14,115 bases of DNA from JAJKIP01 sp040509055 (GTDB lineage Bacteria; Bacteroidota; Bacteroidia; Chitinophagales; Chitinophagaceae), in contig JBEVLT010000178.1 of NCBI GenBank assembly GCA_040509055.1, positions 1 to 14,115 on the forward strand. Direction: 5' to 3'. The notes under the pieces were generated by a model. It did no database searches. It was not told the DNA's origin and saw nothing but the letters and a program-made list of their open reading frames with translations. The position numbers and the translations under genes are program-made. Shown one piece after another: positions 1 through 8,077 of this stretch; position 1 is the first letter of the stretch, and every line of letters begins with the position of its first letter.

Positions 1-24
1 TTTCGCCACCTGCGAACTGAATAA
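1..24 (+). CDS. 3' end of an upstream gene, probably another FtsX/MacB-type ABC permease
   Basis: The first 24 bases read in frame as F-R-H-L-R-T-E-stop. The last four residues, LRTE, are identical to the C-termini of the three complete permeases that follow, and the stop codon is 13 bp before the next start, the same tight spacing seen between the other permeases. I infer that at least a fourth permease of the same family lies upstream in the same operon. Only seven residues are visible, and the three before LRTE (FRH) differ from the usual VKS/VQS, so the family call rests on a short tail plus context. Confidence 0.65.
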   Translation, partial: FRHLRTE

Positions 25-37
25 TAAAAAAGAACCC

Positions 38-2494
38 ATGCAGTTTAACCATCTCCGTTTTACACTTCGCCGGTTTGGCCGCCAGAAACTGACCACGTTC
101 TTTCATATTCTTGGTCTTACCCTGGGCATTTCGGTTTGTATGCTGATCGGGTTATTCATCCGCCATGAACTAAGTTTTGACAGCTATGAAGAAAAGGCAG
201 ACCGAACATACCGGGTCAACCAGGTATGGATCGATTTCGGGAAAAAGGAATTTCATTATTCCACGCCGTTTCCGCTGGCTGCAGCTATCCGCCGCGATAT
301 TGCAGGCCTGGAGCTGGTCACCCAGGTACATCATCCGTTCAACAACATTGTCGAAATAAACCCCGGCAAGCGGTTCAGGCAGGATCATGTGCTGATGACG
401 GATGCCGCGTTCCTGGATGTATTTGATGTAAAGGTGATCAAAGGAAATGGCAGCGAGACCCTGGGCAAGCCCTATCACGCTTTGCTGACAGAGACTACGG
501 CCAGGAAATTCTATGGCAGCGAAGACCCGGTAGGAAAGGTGTTCCGGTACAACAACCAGTTTGATATTACCGTAGGAGGCGTGGTCCGTGATTTTCCCGG
601 CAATACCCATTTGCCGGCTGCGCTGCTGCTTTCTTTTGCCTCCGATGAAAAATACATGGGTACCAGCCTGACCCATTATGGTTCTGTGTCCGGCGGCTCC
701 ACGTTTATCGTGCTGCCACCCGGCATGCAGCCCAATAACAGCCTTCGCGCCAGCCTTACCGGCATCTATGACAGAACGGTGAATAAGGAGCCATGGATGG
801 GAAAAGATTCCCGCTGCGACCTGGAGCTGCAGCCGCTGAGCGATGTGCACTTCAACTCCAAATACGCAGGCGGCGGCCAATGGGTACAGGCCATCAATAC
901 CAATTGGCTATGGTTTTTCGGGAGTGTAGGATTTGCCGTGCTGGTGCTGGCCTGCATCAATTTTATCAACCTTTCTACTGCGCAGGCATTGACCCGCGCC
1001 AAAGAGGTAGGCGTGCGCAAATCCATCGGCGCCGGCAAACGGCAATTGCTGATGCAGTTCCTCGGAGAAGCGCTGCTGCTGGCTGTATTTGCCGGAACGC
1101 TGAGCATGCTGGTGGTGCAATTATCCTTGCCGGCCATCAACCGCCTGCTGGATACGCAGATCATGTTTGATATTTTTTCTGCTCCCATGCTGCTGGTTGT
1201 GCTGGTGGCCGGCATCCTGCTGACGGCCTTGCTGGCCGGGTTTTATCCTGCATGGCTCATTGCCCGGTTTCGCCCGGCCGCTACCCTGAAGGCCGGTGCT
1301 GTCACTATCAACCCGCAATCGGCCTGGCTGCGAAAAGGACTGGTGGTGATCCAATTCAGCATTTCCGTGTGCCTGCTCATCGCCCTGCTGCTGATCGGCC
1401 GGCAAATGGAGTACCTGCGCCACAAAGATCTTGGCTTTAGCAAGGAAAATATCCTGACGGTCGAGCTGTCCGAAGGCAGCACGACGGGTAAAAAAGAATT
1501 GTTCGCCACCCGCCTGTCCGGTGTACCCGGCGTAAAAGAAGTGTCTTTTTCCACCAGCCCGCCAAGCGGCGATAAGGGTACGCCCTGGGGCACCATCATG
1601 AGCCTGAAGGGTGCTGAAGACCCCGACGGCAAGCGGGTGTCCATCATCCTGAGCGATGAGCACTTTTACCGGCTTTACGGACTGCAGCTCATCGCAGGCA
1701 GGTTTCCTGTACCGGCTGATACGGCGGCCATCTCTGAGTCGTTCCCCATCGGGCAACGGTTTGCAAAATCGGTGGTGAATGAAAAGCTCATCCGCACGCT
1801 TGGTTTCGCCTCGCCGGAGGCAGCCCTGGGCAAGCGCTTCTGGATAGGAATGAATGACTGGACGGCCGAGATCACCGGCGTGGTCAGGGATTTTAATATC
1901 GCTCCGCTGCGTGAAGACATAGAACCCATGTTGCTGACACAGTTCATTCCTTATTGCAACACAGCCAATATAAAGATCGGCGCAGGCGCGGGTGCCGGTC
2001 CTGTGATCAGCAAAATAGATGCGGCCTATAAAGACATTTTTTCCGATGGCGTGTTTGAATTCAGCTTCCTGGACCAGCAGCTGGATGCCCTGTATAAAAC
2101 AGAGGCCCGGCTGTATAGCCTGTTCAGGATATTCTCCGCGCTGGCCATCCTTATTTCCTGTCTTGGCCTGTGGGGGCTGGTCAATTACGCAGCCCGGCAG
2201 CGTGTCAGGGAAATCGGGATCCGCAAAACGTTTGGCGCTTCCGTACTGTCGATCGTGGTGCTGCTGACCAAAGATTTTATTCTCCTGGTATGTATCGCTA
2301 TTGCTATCGCCACACCCTTGTCGTACTGGGGTATCAGCAGGTGGCTGCAGGATTTTGCCTTCCGCGTACACATCGGCTGGTCTGTCTTTGCCATCGCCGG
2401 CGCTGCCGCAGTATTGATCGCGCTGCTGACGGTGAGCTACCAGGCCATAAGAGCGGCGGTAGCCAACCCGGTAAAAAGTTTACGAACCGAATAA
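38..2494 (+). CDS. FtsX/MacB-type ABC transporter permease (first complete copy)
   Basis: An 818-residue inner-membrane permease of the Bacteroidota double-length FtsX/MacB family. The hydrophobicity pattern suggests eight membrane helices: one near residues 19-42, a large periplasmic MacB_PCD-like domain to about 285, three helices at about 289-410 (first FtsX unit), one at about 434-456, a second periplasmic domain to about 690, and three helices at about 694-810 (second FtsX unit). Each FtsX unit carries the cytoplasmic-loop motif E-[VI]-G-x-R-K-x-x-G-A, at residues 323-332 and 725-734, where ATPase contact is expected in this superfamily. The protein ends NPVKSLRTE. The start is the ATG just after the preceding stop, with an A-rich leader. 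Relatives act in mechanotransmission or export driven by a separate ATPase, here probably the one at 7389. Substrate is unknown. A short G-A-G repeat occurs in the second periplasmic domain, near residue 650. Confidence 0.93.
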   Translation: MQFNHLRFTLRRFGRQKLTTFFHILGLTLGISVCMLIGLFIRHELSFDSYEEKADRTYRVNQVWIDFGKKEFHYSTPFPLAAAIRRDIAGLELVTQVHHPFNNIVEINPGKRFRQDHVLMTDAAFLDVFDVKVIKGNGSETLGKPYHALLTETTARKFYGSEDPVGKVFRYNNQFDITVGGVVRDFPGNTHLPAALLLSFASDEKYMGTSLTHYGSVSGGSTFIVLPPGMQPNNSLRASLTGIYDRTVNKEPWMGKDSRCDLELQPLSDVHFNSKYAGGGQWVQAINTNWLWFFGSVGFAVLVLACINFINLSTAQALTRAKEVGVRKSIGAGKRQLLMQFLGEALLLAVFAGTLSMLVVQLSLPAINRLLDTQIMFDIFSAPMLLVVLVAGILLTALLAGFYPAWLIARFRPAATLKAGAVTINPQSAWLRKGLVVIQFSISVCLLIALLLIGRQMEYLRHKDLGFSKENILTVELSEGSTTGKKELFATRLSGVPGVKEVSFSTSPPSGDKGTPWGTIMSLKGAEDPDGKRVSIILSDEHFYRLYGLQLIAGRFPVPADTAAISESFPIGQRFAKSVVNEKLIRTLGFASPEAALGKRFWIGMNDWTAEITGVVRDFNIAPLREDIEPMLLTQFIPYCNTANIKIGAGAGAGPVISKIDAAYKDIFSDGVFEFSFLDQQLDALYKTEARLYSLFRIFSALAILISCLGLWGLVNYAARQRVREIGIRKTFGASVLSIVVLLTKDFILLVCIAIAIATPLSYWGISRWLQDFAFRVHIGWSVFAIAGAAAVLIALLTVSYQAIRAAVANPVKSLRTE

Positions 2495-2503
2495 ATCAGT
2501 GCC

Positions 2504-4933
2504 ATGATAAAAAACTATCTCCGGACCGCCTGGCGAAATATATTGAAGAACAAAGCTTTTTCCTTCATCAATATTTTCGGGCTTACCGCCGGTACTGTGT
2601 GCTGCCTGTACATGGTGCTCTATGTAAAAGAACAATACGGCTATGATGCCCATCATACCGGTGCAGGATCGCTGTACCGGGTGCGGACGGTCATCGAACG
2701 GAAAGGAGATGAAAAGGACTTTAATTCGGCCTCTTCCTCCCCTCCTATCGCCATGGCGATGAAGCAGGATTTTCCCGAAGTGGCGGCTGCCACACGTGTG
2801 CAGTATTTTACCGACCAGGGCGATTATTTACTGGGACTGCCGGAGAGCGACAATACTTTTTTTGAACCCAATGGCTACCTGGCCGACTCCACCTTTTTCC
2901 AGGTATTCGATTATCGGTTTACCGAAGGCTCGCCCCTTCATGCGCTGGATGAGCCTTATACCGTGGTGCTGTCATCGGCAGTGGCCCGGAAATTATTCGG
3001 CAAAGCCAATGCACTGAACCAGCCGGTCATGATCGGCAACCGGGACAATTCGCATGCCTTCAAGGTCACCGGCGTATTTGATGAAACCTGGGGCAAGTCG
3101 CACCTGCAGCCGCATTATATCATGAACATGAACAGCGGAGGGCTGGGCGAGTTTATCCGGAGCAATAACCAATGGGCCGGGCAGAATTTCATTTACACCT
3201 ACGTACGCCTGAACCCGCATGCCGATGCCCTGGCCCTGCAGGCAAAGCTGCCGGCCTTCCTGCAGAAATACGGGGCCGATAACCTGAAGGAATTGGGGAT
3301 GAACAAGCACCTGTACCTGCAGCCCGTAACAGATATCCATCTTTACTCCAAAGGGATCGGCAACCAGATCGATAAAACATCGGATGCCGGCTTCCTGTAC
3401 CTGTTGCTGACGATCGCTTTCTTTATCCAGCTGATCGCCTGCATCAATTTTATCAACCTGACGACGGCCCGATCGATGCGGCGGGCGCGGGAGATCGGCG
3501 TGCGCAAAGTGGTCGGCGCCGGAAGATCCGCGCTGGTGGTGCAGTTCCTGGGCGAGTCGGTGCTCGTTGCATTCATGGCGGTATTGCTCGCCATCCCGCT
3601 GGTAGCCCTGTTGCTGCCTTACCTGAACAGATTGACCGATACGGCTTTTGCTATGGACGCGCTGACCAGTTTCAGCACGCTTGCCATCGTTTTCGGGCTG
3701 GGCCTGGCTACCGGGCTGCTGGCCGGCATTTATCCCGCACTCTACCTGTCCGGCTTTCGCCCGGTGCAGGTGCTCAAATCAGCGTTCCGTATCCGGGCGT
3801 CTTCGGGGCTGCTGAGAAAAGGCCTGGTCGTATTCCAGTTCGTGATCGCCATTGTGCTGATCATCAGCGTGATCGTCATTTCGCGCCAGCTTACCTACCT
3901 GCAATCGCAGGAGCTGGGGTTTGACCCGCACCAGAAGATCGTGATCCCGCTGAAAACAGACCCGGCCCGGCAGCAATACACGGCGTTCAGCCATGAGCTG
4001 GCCAAACTGAAAGAGATCGGCGGCGTAACGGGATGCCTGTATTATCCCACGAAGAATGTGCTGAATGATTTCAGGGTGTATACAGCAGGGAGAAACATGA
4101 ATGATGCACGGAACGTGAAAGTGAACCGCGCTGATGAACATTTCTTTCCCGTCATGGGTATCCGGTTGCTGACCGGCCGCAACCTTACCCCGGCCGATAC
4201 CAACAACCAGGTCGTGACCAATGAAATGGCCTTGAAAGCCCTGAAGATCGATCCGGACAAGGCCATTGGCACCCGCCTGTACAACGAGTATGAAGGCTCA
4301 CGCGCTGAGTATGAGATCGTGGGCGTGACCAATGATTACAATTACAATACGCTGCGCGAGGAAGTGTACCCGCTGATCACCCTTTACAGCCAGCGGCCGG
4401 GCTATGTCGTTGCAGATATCCGGTCGGATCAATATGCCAGCCTGTTGCCGCGGATCGGGGCAGCCTGGAAAAAGACCATGCCCGGATTGCCGTTCGAATA
4501 TTCGTTTATCGACCAGGATATCCAGCAGCTGTATACGGAAGAGAATACACTGCGAAAGATCTCCAACTCGTTTACCATCCTGGCCATCCTGATCAGCTGT
4601 CTTGGCCTGTTTGGCCTGGCGATGTTCACCGCACAGCAGCGGGTCAAGGAGATCGGGGTACGTAAAGTGCTGGGCGCTTCCATCACCGGCATCATCTCCA
4701 TGCTATCCAAAGATTTTCTGAAGCTGGTCCTGGTTTCCATTCTTCTCGCTACTCCGCTGGCCTGGTGGGTCATGCACCGGTGGCTGGAAGACTTTGCCTA
4801 TAAGACCCCTGTTCACTGGTGGATCTTTGCCGTAGCCGGCCTGGCTGCGCTGACGGTAGCGTTCATTACCGTGAGCTTCCAGGCTATCCGGGCCGCACTG
4901 GCCAATCCCGTGCAATCATTGCGAACCGAATAA
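2504..4933 (+). CDS. FtsX/MacB-type ABC transporter permease (second complete copy)
   Basis: An 809-residue permease with the same architecture as its neighbours. A positively charged start (MIKNYLRTAWRNI) leads into a helix at about 18-40. A periplasmic MacB_PCD-like domain follows, then three helices at about 296-416, one at about 439-462, a second periplasmic domain, and three C-terminal helices at about 686-798. The two E-I-G-V-R-K-x-x-G-A loop motifs are at residues 330-339 and 716-725. The ATG lies 9 bp after the previous stop, so the pair is almost certainly co-transcribed. It looks closer to the first copy than to the third: the stretch C-I-N-F-I-N-L before the first loop motif and I-S-C-L-G-L before the second occur in both. 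The tail is NPVQSLRTE. It is an inner-membrane protein, presumably powered by the ATPase downstream. The family assignment is firm; the transported substrate is not known. Confidence 0.93.
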   Translation: MIKNYLRTAWRNILKNKAFSFINIFGLTAGTVCCLYMVLYVKEQYGYDAHHTGAGSLYRVRTVIERKGDEKDFNSASSSPPIAMAMKQDFPEVAAATRVQYFTDQGDYLLGLPESDNTFFEPNGYLADSTFFQVFDYRFTEGSPLHALDEPYTVVLSSAVARKLFGKANALNQPVMIGNRDNSHAFKVTGVFDETWGKSHLQPHYIMNMNSGGLGEFIRSNNQWAGQNFIYTYVRLNPHADALALQAKLPAFLQKYGADNLKELGMNKHLYLQPVTDIHLYSKGIGNQIDKTSDAGFLYLLLTIAFFIQLIACINFINLTTARSMRRAREIGVRKVVGAGRSALVVQFLGESVLVAFMAVLLAIPLVALLLPYLNRLTDTAFAMDALTSFSTLAIVFGLGLATGLLAGIYPALYLSGFRPVQVLKSAFRIRASSGLLRKGLVVFQFVIAIVLIISVIVISRQLTYLQSQELGFDPHQKIVIPLKTDPARQQYTAFSHELAKLKEIGGVTGCLYYPTKNVLNDFRVYTAGRNMNDARNVKVNRADEHFFPVMGIRLLTGRNLTPADTNNQVVTNEMALKALKIDPDKAIGTRLYNEYEGSRAEYEIVGVTNDYNYNTLREEVYPLITLYSQRPGYVVADIRSDQYASLLPRIGAAWKKTMPGLPFEYSFIDQDIQQLYTEENTLRKISNSFTILAILISCLGLFGLAMFTAQQRVKEIGVRKVLGASITGIISMLSKDFLKLVLVSILLATPLAWWVMHRWLEDFAYKTPVHWWIFAVAGLAALTVAFITVSFQAIRAALANPVQSLRTE

Positions 4934-4944
4934 ACAGCAAGCCC

Positions 4945-7362
4945 ATGATCAAAAACTATTTTAAAATAGCCTGGCGCACCATCAAAAGCCGCCGTTTTTA
5001 TTCGGTAGTGAATATCCTTGGCCTGTCTGCCGGCATGGTCTTCACCCTGCTCATCGCCGCCTTTATCCGGGATGAATGGGCTGTAAACAGGTCGCTGAGA
5101 AATGCCGGCAACCATTACCTGGTCAGGAGCAACTGGAAAGTGAAGAACATGGGGCTGGACATTACCACCATTGCCCCGCTGGCAAAGGCCATGAAGGAGG
5201 AATATCCCGGTCTCGTGGCCAATTACTACCGGTACAATCCTGTGGTGAACGTAGTGTCTGCCGGCAACAATTATTACAAGGAAAATATCGCCATCGGCGA
5301 TACCTCGTTTATTTCCATGTACGGGTTTACCCTGGTGCAGGGCAACCCGCAGCAACCGTTCAGGGACGATAACTCGGCCGTGATCACCGAAAGCATGGCT
5401 AAAAAACTTTTCGGAAAAACGGATGCCCTCAACCAGCGGATCTCCGTGCAGACCCTGGTCAACAATGAAAAACAGGATTACCTCGTTTCCGCCGTGCTGA
5501 AAGACCTTCCGCGCAACTCGGTCACCGGCCTGGTGAAGGATGATTATACCGTGTTTGTACCCACGACCGGCAACCGGTATTATGCCGGCGGTGATCCGGC
5601 GGTACCCTGGACCAGCGTTTACGAGATCGCGTTCCTGGAATTGAAGGAAGGCGTTACCGCTGCCGATATGCAGTCGCCCTTCCGGCAGGTACTGGCGAAA
5701 TATGCTCCTGAAAACATCCGCAACAACCTGGAAGTGGAGTTAGTGCCGGTAAGAGATTATTACCGCAACGCAGACAATGGGGCCGTACAAAAAATGATCA
5801 CCACGCTGGCCCTGACCGGCGGGTTCATCCTGCTGATGGCCGTGATCAATTTCATCAATATCAGCATCGGCGTTTCTCCCTACCGGCTGAAAGAGATTGG
5901 GTTAAGAAAAGTGCTGGGAGGCAACCGGAGGCAGCTGGTTTTCCAGTTCCTTTCCGAATCCGTATTGCTGGCCCTGATCGCGGGTGGACTTTCCCTGCTC
6001 GGTTATGAGCTGTTGCGCCCGGTCTTCAACCAGGTGCTGGATGCATCGGTGAGCCCGCTCAGAAGGGCTGGCTCGCCCGAACTTCTTTTCTTTACCGCCT
6101 TTATCCTGCTGTTGGGTATAGTATCGGGCCTGTACCCCGCGTTTGTACTGAGCGCCGCCAGGATCGCTCATTCGGTAAAAGGAAAGATGACCAGCGCCAC
6201 GTCCGGCGCCCTGTTGCGCAAGTCATTGCTCGTGGTCCAGTTTTCCCTGACCGTCATTGTTTTTATCGGTGCCATCAGCGTATCGCGCCAGGTATCGCAT
6301 GTGTTTAATAAAGATACCGGGTACAACAGGGAGCAGTTGCTGGTGGTAACGGCCTTTCCCAAGCAATGGGATACCGCGGGCGTACAGCGGATGGAAAACA
6401 TCAAACAACAGTTGCTGCAACTGCCGGTGGTAAAAGCAGCCTCCCTAACCTTTGAAATACCTGACCGCAAACCTCCTGCCGCACTGCCCCTGTTGCCTCC
6501 CGGCGAAAAGGGCAACCAGCCGCTGAACATTCCTACCATCAATGTAGACGAAGATTATGCAGCTGCCTGTGAAATACAACTGGTCAGCGGCAGCTTTTTC
6601 AATCACGGCGCAGGAGCTTTTATTCCCGGCCAGGTGGTGCTGAACGAGGCAGCGGTGAAAGCGCTGGGACTGGATAGCCGTACGGCGATCGGGCAACAAC
6701 TGCGGTTTCCGCCACCGTCCGGCGGCGCGCTCACCATTGCAGGCATTGTAAAGGATTATAACTATTCCAATATCCAGGAAGGCATCGAACCGCTGGCCTT
6801 TATGCACGTACGCGACGCCCTCTCGTACCGCTACCTGGCCCTGCGGCTGCGGCCCGGCAATACCAGTGAGGCGATCGCCGGCATTCAAAGCAAATGGAAA
6901 GAAGCAGCGCCCTATTCACCGTTCGAGTATTTTTTTATGGATGAAAAATTTCAGTCGCTTTACACAGCCGAGCTGAAGCTGAAAAAAGCGGCCAATGTGG
7001 CAACAGGGCTCAACCTGCTGATCGTGCTGATGGGTGTCTTTGGTGTGGTAGCCTTTGCACTGATCCGCCGCAACAGGGAGATCGCGATCCGAAAGGTACT
7101 GGGCGCCGATACGCCGGGCATTATCCGGTTGTTCCTGAAAGAATATGGCTGGGCCATCACGATCGCGAACCTTGTTGGCTGGCCGGTGGCCTACTTCATC
7201 ATCGATAAATGGTTGCAGAACTATACGTACCGCATACAGCAGGATATTTTTTCCTACCTGCTCGTCGGCCTGTCGGTCTTTCTTGTTGCGTTTTTACTCA
7301 TCGCGGTGCAATGTTTCAAAGCGGCTACGGCCAACCCGGTAAAAAGCCTGAGAACAGAATAA
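4945..7362 (+). CDS. FtsX/MacB-type ABC transporter permease (third, more divergent copy)
   Basis: An 805-residue permease. I place the start at 4945, where MIKNYFKIAWRTI matches the start of the second copy, 11 bp after that gene's stop. An in-frame start at 4819 would overlap the previous gene by 115 bp and add 42 non-homologous residues. Helices are at about 18-42, 285-308, 333-357, 378-404, 427-449, 684-709, 732-757 and 767-793, with two periplasmic domains between. The first loop motif is E-I-G-L-R-K-V-L-G-G (317-326) and the second E-I-A-I-R-K-V-L-G-A (712-721), so each departs from the others at one conserved position. The segment before the first motif (I-N-F-I-N-I-S-I-G-V-S-P) is also unlike the other two copies. 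The tail is again NPVKSLRTE. It is the copy next to the ATPase gene, 26 bp upstream of it. Substrate is unknown. Confidence 0.92.
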   Translation: MIKNYFKIAWRTIKSRRFYSVVNILGLSAGMVFTLLIAAFIRDEWAVNRSLRNAGNHYLVRSNWKVKNMGLDITTIAPLAKAMKEEYPGLVANYYRYNPVVNVVSAGNNYYKENIAIGDTSFISMYGFTLVQGNPQQPFRDDNSAVITESMAKKLFGKTDALNQRISVQTLVNNEKQDYLVSAVLKDLPRNSVTGLVKDDYTVFVPTTGNRYYAGGDPAVPWTSVYEIAFLELKEGVTAADMQSPFRQVLAKYAPENIRNNLEVELVPVRDYYRNADNGAVQKMITTLALTGGFILLMAVINFINISIGVSPYRLKEIGLRKVLGGNRRQLVFQFLSESVLLALIAGGLSLLGYELLRPVFNQVLDASVSPLRRAGSPELLFFTAFILLLGIVSGLYPAFVLSAARIAHSVKGKMTSATSGALLRKSLLVVQFSLTVIVFIGAISVSRQVSHVFNKDTGYNREQLLVVTAFPKQWDTAGVQRMENIKQQLLQLPVVKAASLTFEIPDRKPPAALPLLPPGEKGNQPLNIPTINVDEDYAAACEIQLVSGSFFNHGAGAFIPGQVVLNEAAVKALGLDSRTAIGQQLRFPPPSGGALTIAGIVKDYNYSNIQEGIEPLAFMHVRDALSYRYLALRLRPGNTSEAIAGIQSKWKEAAPYSPFEYFFMDEKFQSLYTAELKLKKAANVATGLNLLIVLMGVFGVVAFALIRRNREIAIRKVLGADTPGIIRLFLKEYGWAITIANLVGWPVAYFIIDKWLQNYTYRIQQDIFSYLLVGLSVFLVAFLLIAVQCFKAATANPVKSLRTE

Positions 7363-7388
7363 AAGAATTTGAATAAAACAGAACAACT

Positions 7389-8066
7389 ATGCTACTGGAT
7401 CTAAAGAACATTTTCAAATGGTACAACACAGGAGGGAGCAGAACTTTTGTGCTGAAGGACATCAACCTGTCGGTGGAGCAGGGAGAATTTATCTCGATCA
7501 TGGGACCTTCGGGGTCCGGCAAGTCTACCCTGCTGAACGTGATCGGCATGCTCGACGACTTTAACGAAGGAGAATACTTTTTCCTGGAGGAGCCGGTGCA
7601 CCGGCTGAAGGACAAGCAGAAATCGGCCCTGTATAAACAGTATGTCGGGTTTGTATTCCAGGCCTATCACCTCATCGATGAGCTGACGGTATATGAAAAC
7701 ATCGAAACCCCGCTCCTTTACCAGGATGTGAAATCATCGGCCCGCAAAGCCATGGTGGCCGATATGCTCGACCGTTTCCGGATCGTCGGTAAAAAGGATC
7801 TTTTTCCCAATCAATTATCCGGCGGACAGCAGCAGCTGGTCGGCATTGCCCGGGCCCTGATCGCTGATCCGAAGCTGATCCTGGCCGATGAACCCACCGG
7901 CAACCTCAATTCCAAACAGGGCGAAGAGATCATGCAGCTGTTTCGCCAGCTGAACAGTGAAGGCGTAACGATCATCCAGGTAACGCACTCTGAAAAAAAT
8001 GCCGCCTATGGCTCGCGGATCATCAACCTGCTGGATGGACGCGTCGAACAGGAGGCGGAACGATAA
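7389..8066 (+). CDS. ABC transporter ATP-binding protein, MacB/LolD type
   Basis: A 225-residue stand-alone nucleotide-binding subunit, the normal size for LolD/FtsE/MacB-type ATPases. Visible motifs are Walker A GPSGSGKST (39-47), Q-loop Gln91 in FVFQAYHL, signature LSGGQQQ (143-149), Walker B LILADE with catalytic Glu168, a D-loop reading GNLN (171-174), and the switch His200 in VTHS. All catalytic residues are intact. The usual Arg right after the signature (LSGGQQQR) is Leu150 here, and the D-loop Asp is Asn174. It should work as a cytoplasmic dimer on the cytoplasmic loops of the FtsX-type permeases encoded directly upstream. It is the only ATPase in the window for three complete (probably four or more) permeases, so the permeases may share it. 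The tolC-like gene begins 11 bp downstream, supporting one operon. The LolD/MacB grouping is firm; the specific role is not. Confidence 0.95.
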   Translation: MLLDLKNIFKWYNTGGSRTFVLKDINLSVEQGEFISIMGPSGSGKSTLLNVIGMLDDFNEGEYFFLEEPVHRLKDKQKSALYKQYVGFVFQAYHLIDELTVYENIETPLLYQDVKSSARKAMVADMLDRFRIVGKKDLFPNQLSGGQQQLVGIARALIADPKLILADEPTGNLNSKQGEEIMQLFRQLNSEGVTIIQVTHSEKNAAYGSRIINLLDGRVEQEAER

Positions 8067-8077
8067 AAAGAGCAGCT

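Noticed and set aside
1121..2371. 416-residue open frame on the minus strand inside the first permease
   Set aside because: It lies entirely antisense to a well-supported membrane protein gene, has low-complexity His/Gln/Gly-rich composition and shows no domain; it is a by-product of GC-rich codon use.
4819..4944. Extended N-terminus of the third permease
   Set aside because: It would overlap the second permease by 115 bp and place 42 non-homologous residues before the conserved MIKNYF start.
7363..7388. Possible terminator or promoter between the third permease and the ATPase gene
   Set aside because: Only 26 AT-rich bases with no inverted repeat and no -33/-7 pair; it is best read as an operon spacer and translation leader.
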